From: Nitrospirales bacterium
Lineage (GTDB): Bacteria; Nitrospirota; Nitrospiria; Nitrospirales; UBA2166
Length of the DNA stretch: 16,601 nt
Direction of reading: 5' to 3'
Assembly (NCBI GenBank): GCA_029261375.1
Contig: JAJDBL010000275.1
Coordinates: 1 to 16,601 of the forward strand
Position numbers and translations under genes: made by a program. Positions 13,660 through 16,601 of this stretch are shown piece after piece; within the stretch, counting starts at the first letter, position 1, and the number at the start of each line of letters is the position of its first letter. The notes under the pieces were generated by a model, which had not been told where the DNA came from, searched no databases, and saw only the letters and a program-made list of their open reading frames with translations.

Positions 13660-14670
13660 ATGACGCAGCAGGTCGTGAAGGTTGGTGTGATTGGCGTGGG
13701 ATCGTTTGGCCAACATCATGCGCGGATTTATGCCGAACATTCCGATGCTGTACTCGTTGGTGTGTTGGATCAGTCTATCGATAGGGCACACGAGATTGCC
13801 CAACGCCACGGATGTGGGGAGTTTTCAGAGCTTGAGCCTTTGTTGGCCGCAGTGGATGCGGTGAGTCTGGCGACACCTGCCGTGAATCACGCGGAGATTG
13901 CCATGCAATGCCTGGACCTTGGCATCCATGTCTTAGTTGAAAAGCCCATCGCGACAACGGTTGATGACGCGCGACGTTGCGTCGAGCTTGCGGAACGCCG
14001 CAACTGTATCTATCAGGTTGGCCACCTCGAGCGGTTCAATTCGGCCTTGGTTGAGATTCAAAGGATGATCACAACTCCCTATTTTATCGACTGCCATCGC
14101 TTGAGTGGATTTCCCGGTCGTGGTGCAGATGTAGATGTGGTGCTCGATGTCATGATTCATGACTTGGACATTCTCTTGTGGCTTGTTGGGAGCGAGGTTG
14201 AGACTGTGCAGGCGTCGGGTGTCACTGTTCAATCGTCTGGGTTGGACATCGCCAATTCACGGATCACGTTTTGCAACGGATGCGTTGCACATGTCGCTGC
14301 GAGCCGGGTTTCGGATGACAAGATAAGGACAATGACTATTGCACAACCCGAGAACGTACTTCTGGTGAACCATGCATCGGGCACCGTTCGGGTGTATTCA
14401 AGTCTTCAGAGTGTGCAAGCAAATGACGAACGGTTGGTTCATACAGTGGTGGGTCATGATGAGGAGCCGCTCTGGAAAGAACTTGATAGTTTTCTAGGAT
14501 GTATCCAGAACAGTATCTCCCCGCTCGTCTCCGGTCAGGATGGGTTAGCCGCATTACAACTCGCGCATCGCATCAAAGCTGAGATTCACACGCCTTCTGC
14601 TCACATGGAACAGACATCGTCACATCCACGCACGGCTACCGTGGGTGAGCCCCATCCTCTCATTCGCTAG
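13660..14670 (+). CDS. Gfo/Idh/MocA-family oxidoreductase in the lipid A operon
   Basis: The 336-residue protein has an N-terminal Rossmann domain with VGVIGVGSFGQHHARIY (GxGxxG at 12-17), the family's EKP motif in HVLVEKPIA (90-98) and VGHLERFN (120-127). DVMIHDLDILLWL (163-175) carries the usual active-site His/Asp. These are the hallmarks of NAD(P)-dependent sugar dehydrogenases of the Gfo/Idh/MocA superfamily. The substrate cannot be read from sequence. It lies 10 bp after lpxI and before lpxB, so a nucleotide-sugar or lipid A precursor substrate is a reasonable guess. In Acidithiobacillus the family member GnnA oxidises UDP-GlcNAc, and it sits between lpxA and lpxB together with the aminotransferase GnnB. 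No GnnB-like gene is visible here, so that role is unproven. ATG 13660 has only a weak ribosome binding site. The last 25 or so residues look disordered. Confidence 0.85.
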   Translation: MTQQVVKVGVIGVGSFGQHHARIYAEHSDAVLVGVLDQSIDRAHEIAQRHGCGEFSELEPLLAAVDAVSLATPAVNHAEIAMQCLDLGIHVLVEKPIATTVDDARRCVELAERRNCIYQVGHLERFNSALVEIQRMITTPYFIDCHRLSGFPGRGADVDVVLDVMIHDLDILLWLVGSEVETVQASGVTVQSSGLDIANSRITFCNGCVAHVAASRVSDDKIRTMTIAQPENVLLVNHASGTVRVYSSLQSVQANDERLVHTVVGHDEEPLWKELDSFLGCIQNSISPLVSGQDGLAALQLAHRIKAEIHTPSAHMEQTSSHPRTATVGEPHPLIR

Positions 14671-14710
14671 GGATAACTTGAACGACTCAGGAGGCTTCAA
14701 TTTTTGTTCA

Positions 14711-14785
14711 GCCCGAAGTGTGACGAGCGCAGAACCGGAGCGTGCCGGAGGTACGTGAGGATTTGAGCGCCACAGCCAGGCCGTC
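14711..14785 (+). repeat. Repeat-like intergenic segment before lpxB with a small hairpin
   Basis: The 115-bp gap between the oxidoreductase and lpxB contains AACCGGAGCGTGCC, then GGAGGTACGTGAGGATTTGAG. I recall this type of motif (GAACCGGAGCGTAC, then GTACGTGAGGATT) as an intergenic element recurring in several Nitrospirota and proteobacterial genomes, from memory only. CGTGCC (14741-14746) and GGTACG (14750-14755) can pair as a 6-bp stem with one G-U. It may act as a leader structure for lpxB or be a dispersed repeat. No T-run follows the stem. Confidence 0.4.
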
Positions 14786-15961
14786 ATGAAGCAAAAGGGA
14801 AGCCGCCTGGTGCTCATCGTTGCGGGTGAGCTCTCCGGCGACCTTCACGGGGCTCGGCTTGCCAAGGCGTTGAAGCAGGCAGATAGATCCATCACGCTGC
14901 TGGGCGTCGGTGGACACAATATGAAGGAAGCCGGTGTCGAGCTGATTCATGGCATCGCGCATCTTGATGTTGTCGGTACCTTGGGCATTCAGCAGGCGAT
15001 GGCCGTGGTCAGAACGTATACTGCCGTTCGGCATTTTCTCAAAACAACCCCTCCTGACATGGTCATTTTCATCGATAATCCAGGCTTGAACCTACGACTT
15101 GCAAAATTGGCAAAAAGCAAAGGAATTTCAATAGTTTATTATGTTGCACCTCAAGTATGGGCTTGGCATAGATCGAGGGTGAAATTGATCGCGCGTGTTG
15201 TTGATCATCTGCTTGTTATTCTGCCATTCGAGGAAGAGTTCTTCCGGTCTGCAGGTGTGAAATGCACATTTGTCGGGCACCCGCTTCTCGACGACATAGA
15301 GGCACATGGCCCCGCCCTGAAGAAGGCGGCCAGGAAACGTTTTGTGCTTGATGAGCGCGCGCTGGTCATTGGCATTCTTCCGGGCAGCCGAGAACGCGAG
15401 GTCCAGTCACATCTTCCTCTGATGTTGGAGTCTTTGGCTCGGGTTCGTGAGACCCTCACATTTCATACCCTTCTCCCGATTGCTCTATCCAGCACTCGGG
15501 AACGTATTGAGGCAATGTGTCGCCAGTCCCCTGTTGACGTGACATGTGTAGACGGTCAGGCAACAGATGTGATGAGATCTGCAGATCTACTGCTGGTTGC
15601 CTCTGGAACAGCCACCCTCCAGGCAGGATTTCTTGGGGTTCCTATGGTCATCGTGTATCGCACATCATGGGTGACGTATCTTCTAGCGCGTTGGTTAGTC
15701 CGGATTAAATGGATAGGTCTGGTGAACATCGTGATGGGGCGTGGTGTCGTCCCGGAACTCATTCAGCACGACGCGACGGCGTCGCGACTTGCTGAGCAAG
15801 CGCACGCATTGTTATCAGATCAGACTGCGTACCAGAGTATGGTTTATGAGTTGGCGGGTGTGCGGATGAAATTTGGTTCTCCAGGCGCTGCGGAGCGCGC
15901 TGCCAAGGTGATCATCGATCAACTAAGGGCAGATTCTGAGAGTGCGGTTCATTCGGCATGA
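14786..15961 (+). CDS. lpxB: Lipid-A-disaccharide synthase LpxB
   Basis: LpxB (glycosyltransferase family 19) joins UDP-2,3-diacylglucosamine and lipid X to the tetra-acyl disaccharide, at the inner face of the inner membrane. The 391-residue protein begins RLVLIVAGELSGDLHGARL (7-25), the family's N-terminal Rossmann signature. It has VIFIDNPGLNLRLAK (93-107), YYVAPQVWAWHRSRV (118-132), FVGHPLLDD (162-170), ILPGSREREV (197-206) and LLVASGTATLQAGFLGVPMVIVYR (269-292). D97 and R202 lie where the E. coli enzyme has residues needed for activity. ATG 14786 is the only good start, since a stop lies in frame at 14756. The ribosome binding site is weak. It precedes msbA by 189 bp, and the gap holds a possible small gene. 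Confidence 0.97.
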   Translation: MKQKGSRLVLIVAGELSGDLHGARLAKALKQADRSITLLGVGGHNMKEAGVELIHGIAHLDVVGTLGIQQAMAVVRTYTAVRHFLKTTPPDMVIFIDNPGLNLRLAKLAKSKGISIVYYVAPQVWAWHRSRVKLIARVVDHLLVILPFEEEFFRSAGVKCTFVGHPLLDDIEAHGPALKKAARKRFVLDERALVIGILPGSREREVQSHLPLMLESLARVRETLTFHTLLPIALSSTRERIEAMCRQSPVDVTCVDGQATDVMRSADLLLVASGTATLQAGFLGVPMVIVYRTSWVTYLLARWLVRIKWIGLVNIVMGRGVVPELIQHDATASRLAEQAHALLSDQTAYQSMVYELAGVRMKFGSPGAAERAAKVIIDQLRADSESAVHSA

Positions 15962-15977
15962 TAAGGGAACACTGAGA

Positions 15978-16151
15978 ATGCTCAAGAACTTGCCATACGA
16001 CCTACGCGTGACCCACATGGGTTTGATGTACAGGATGATCAAGACGCATCGTCCAGCAAGGCCAGAGGGAGCAAAGGACCGAGAACGCCGTCGGCGGACC
16101 ATCCGGGAAGACTCAGGGCAGGCTCTTTCAGTATCCTGCTGGGGAGAGTGA
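15978..16151 (+). CDS. Possible small basic protein between lpxB and msbA
   Basis: A 57-codon frame begins MLKNLPYDLRVTHMGLMYR and continues into a strongly basic middle (KDRERRRR), ending SVSCWGE. It fills most of the 189-bp gap between lpxB and msbA. Its TGA stop overlaps the msbA ATG by one base (TGATG), a common sign of translational coupling. AAGGGA lies upstream of the ATG at a longish distance (about 10 nt). The frame is also open upstream to a GTG at 15942 inside lpxB. I recognise no family and no membrane segment. The arginine-rich composition may be a chance effect of GC-rich DNA, so this may be untranslated leader. Confidence 0.3.
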   Translation: MLKNLPYDLRVTHMGLMYRMIKTHRPARPEGAKDRERRRRTIREDSGQALSVSCWGE

Positions 16152-16601
16152 TGGACCAACGTTCGGAGGGTGTCACCAACTACCTCAGACTGCTCACGTA
16201 TCTACGGCCTTACTGGAGAAGGCTGGCCATTGCAGTGGTGTGTTCTGCGTTCGTCTCAGGCTTTACGGGAATGTATGCGTATCTCGCGCGTCCGGTCCTG
16301 GACGACATCTTCATCAACAAAGATATGCAGATGCTCATCATTCTTCCGCTCATTCTCCTCGCAATCTCGCTATGCAAAGGCTTTTTTACCTATGCCCAAT
16401 CCTATCTCATGAACTACGTCGGATTGCGTGTGGTCGCTGACGTTCGTGATCAGTTGTATGCGCACTTAATCGGTCTCCCTCTGGCATTCCATATCAAGAA
16501 TGCATCTGGGCGTTTGCTGGCACGAGTATTAGACGATGTCCATCTGTTCCAAGAGGCGGTTTCTGGAATGTTTAAAGATGCCGTCCAGCAGAGCCTGACC
16601 A
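16151..16601 (+). CDS. msbA: Lipid A export ABC transporter MsbA, N-terminal fragment
   Basis: MsbA is the inner-membrane homodimeric ABC flippase that moves lipid A-core to the periplasmic leaflet. Only the first 150 residues are in the window. They start MDQRSEGVTNYLRLLTYLRPYW, with a first membrane helix at about 25-47 and a second at about 62-85. A long cytoplasmic helix follows, with YVGLRVVADVRDQLYAHL (89-106) and FHIKNASGRLLARVLDDV (113-130). This is the type I exporter pattern, equivalent to FFDxxxTGxLxSR in relatives. GGGGAG lies a few bases before ATG 16151. The ATP-binding domain lies beyond the right edge. Position after lpxB supports MsbA rather than another ABC exporter. Confidence 0.9.
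   Translation, partial: MDQRSEGVTNYLRLLTYLRPYWRRLAIAVVCSAFVSGFTGMYAYLARPVLDDIFINKDMQMLIILPLILLAISLCKGFFTYAQSYLMNYVGLRVVADVRDQLYAHLIGLPLAFHIKNASGRLLARVLDDVHLFQEAVSGMFKDAVQQSLT

Noticed and set aside
14681..14705. TTGAA/TTCAA stem followed by TTTTT after the oxidoreductase gene as a terminator
   Set aside because: The stem has only five AT-rich pairs with a 12-nt loop, too weak for an intrinsic terminator.
15923..16159. Minus-strand 78-codon frame across the lpxB-msbA gap
   Set aside because: It is antisense to the operon and overlaps the lpxB end and msbA start; no family or ribosome binding site recognised.

Overview
The window reads as chromosomal DNA of a Gram-negative (diderm) bacterium with moderately high GC. 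It holds genes for lipid A synthesis, outer-membrane protein assembly, Tat export and proteolysis. My best guess is the phylum Nitrospirota, close to Nitrospira. This rests on the order bamA-skp-fabZ-lpxA-lpxI-oxidoreductase-lpxB-msbA and on general sequence flavour; no taxonomic marker is present to prove it. I see no rRNA, tRNA, CRISPR array, insertion sequence or phage gene.

The left half (1-8239) is on the minus strand. In transcription order it holds lon (Lon protease), thiL (thiamine-monophosphate kinase), an HD-domain phosphohydrolase, tatA, a DegP/HtrA-type periplasmic serine protease, tatC, and the start of moeA, which runs off the left edge. tatA and tatC flank the protease, so Tat export and periplasmic quality control appear co-transcribed. 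MoeA makes molybdenum cofactor, and folded Mo-enzymes are classic Tat cargo, so its position next to tatC makes functional sense.

The right half (8487-16601) is on the plus strand. It holds bamA, skp/ompH, fabZ, lpxA, lpxI, a Gfo/Idh/MocA-family oxidoreductase, lpxB and the start of msbA, which runs off the right edge. This is an envelope-building operon: outer-membrane protein insertion and chaperoning, acyl-chain supply, early lipid A steps (UDP-GlcNAc acylation, UDP-diacylglucosamine hydrolysis, disaccharide formation) and export of lipid A-core by the flippase. fabZ/lpxA and lpxA/lpxI overlap by 4 bp each (GTGA), pointing to translational coupling. lpxD, usual between skp and fabZ, is absent here.

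The two blocks diverge from a compact region between lon and bamA (about 8240-8486). It contains a good bamA promoter, a possible heat-shock-like promoter for lon that overlaps it, and a perfect dyad across both. This is mostly conserved core-genome content, and I do not see a clearly new system. The points most worth a second look are the oxidoreductase of unknown substrate inside the lipid A operon, the shared lon/bamA control region, a possible small gene before msbA, a repeat-like segment before lpxB, and the protease inside the tat cluster.
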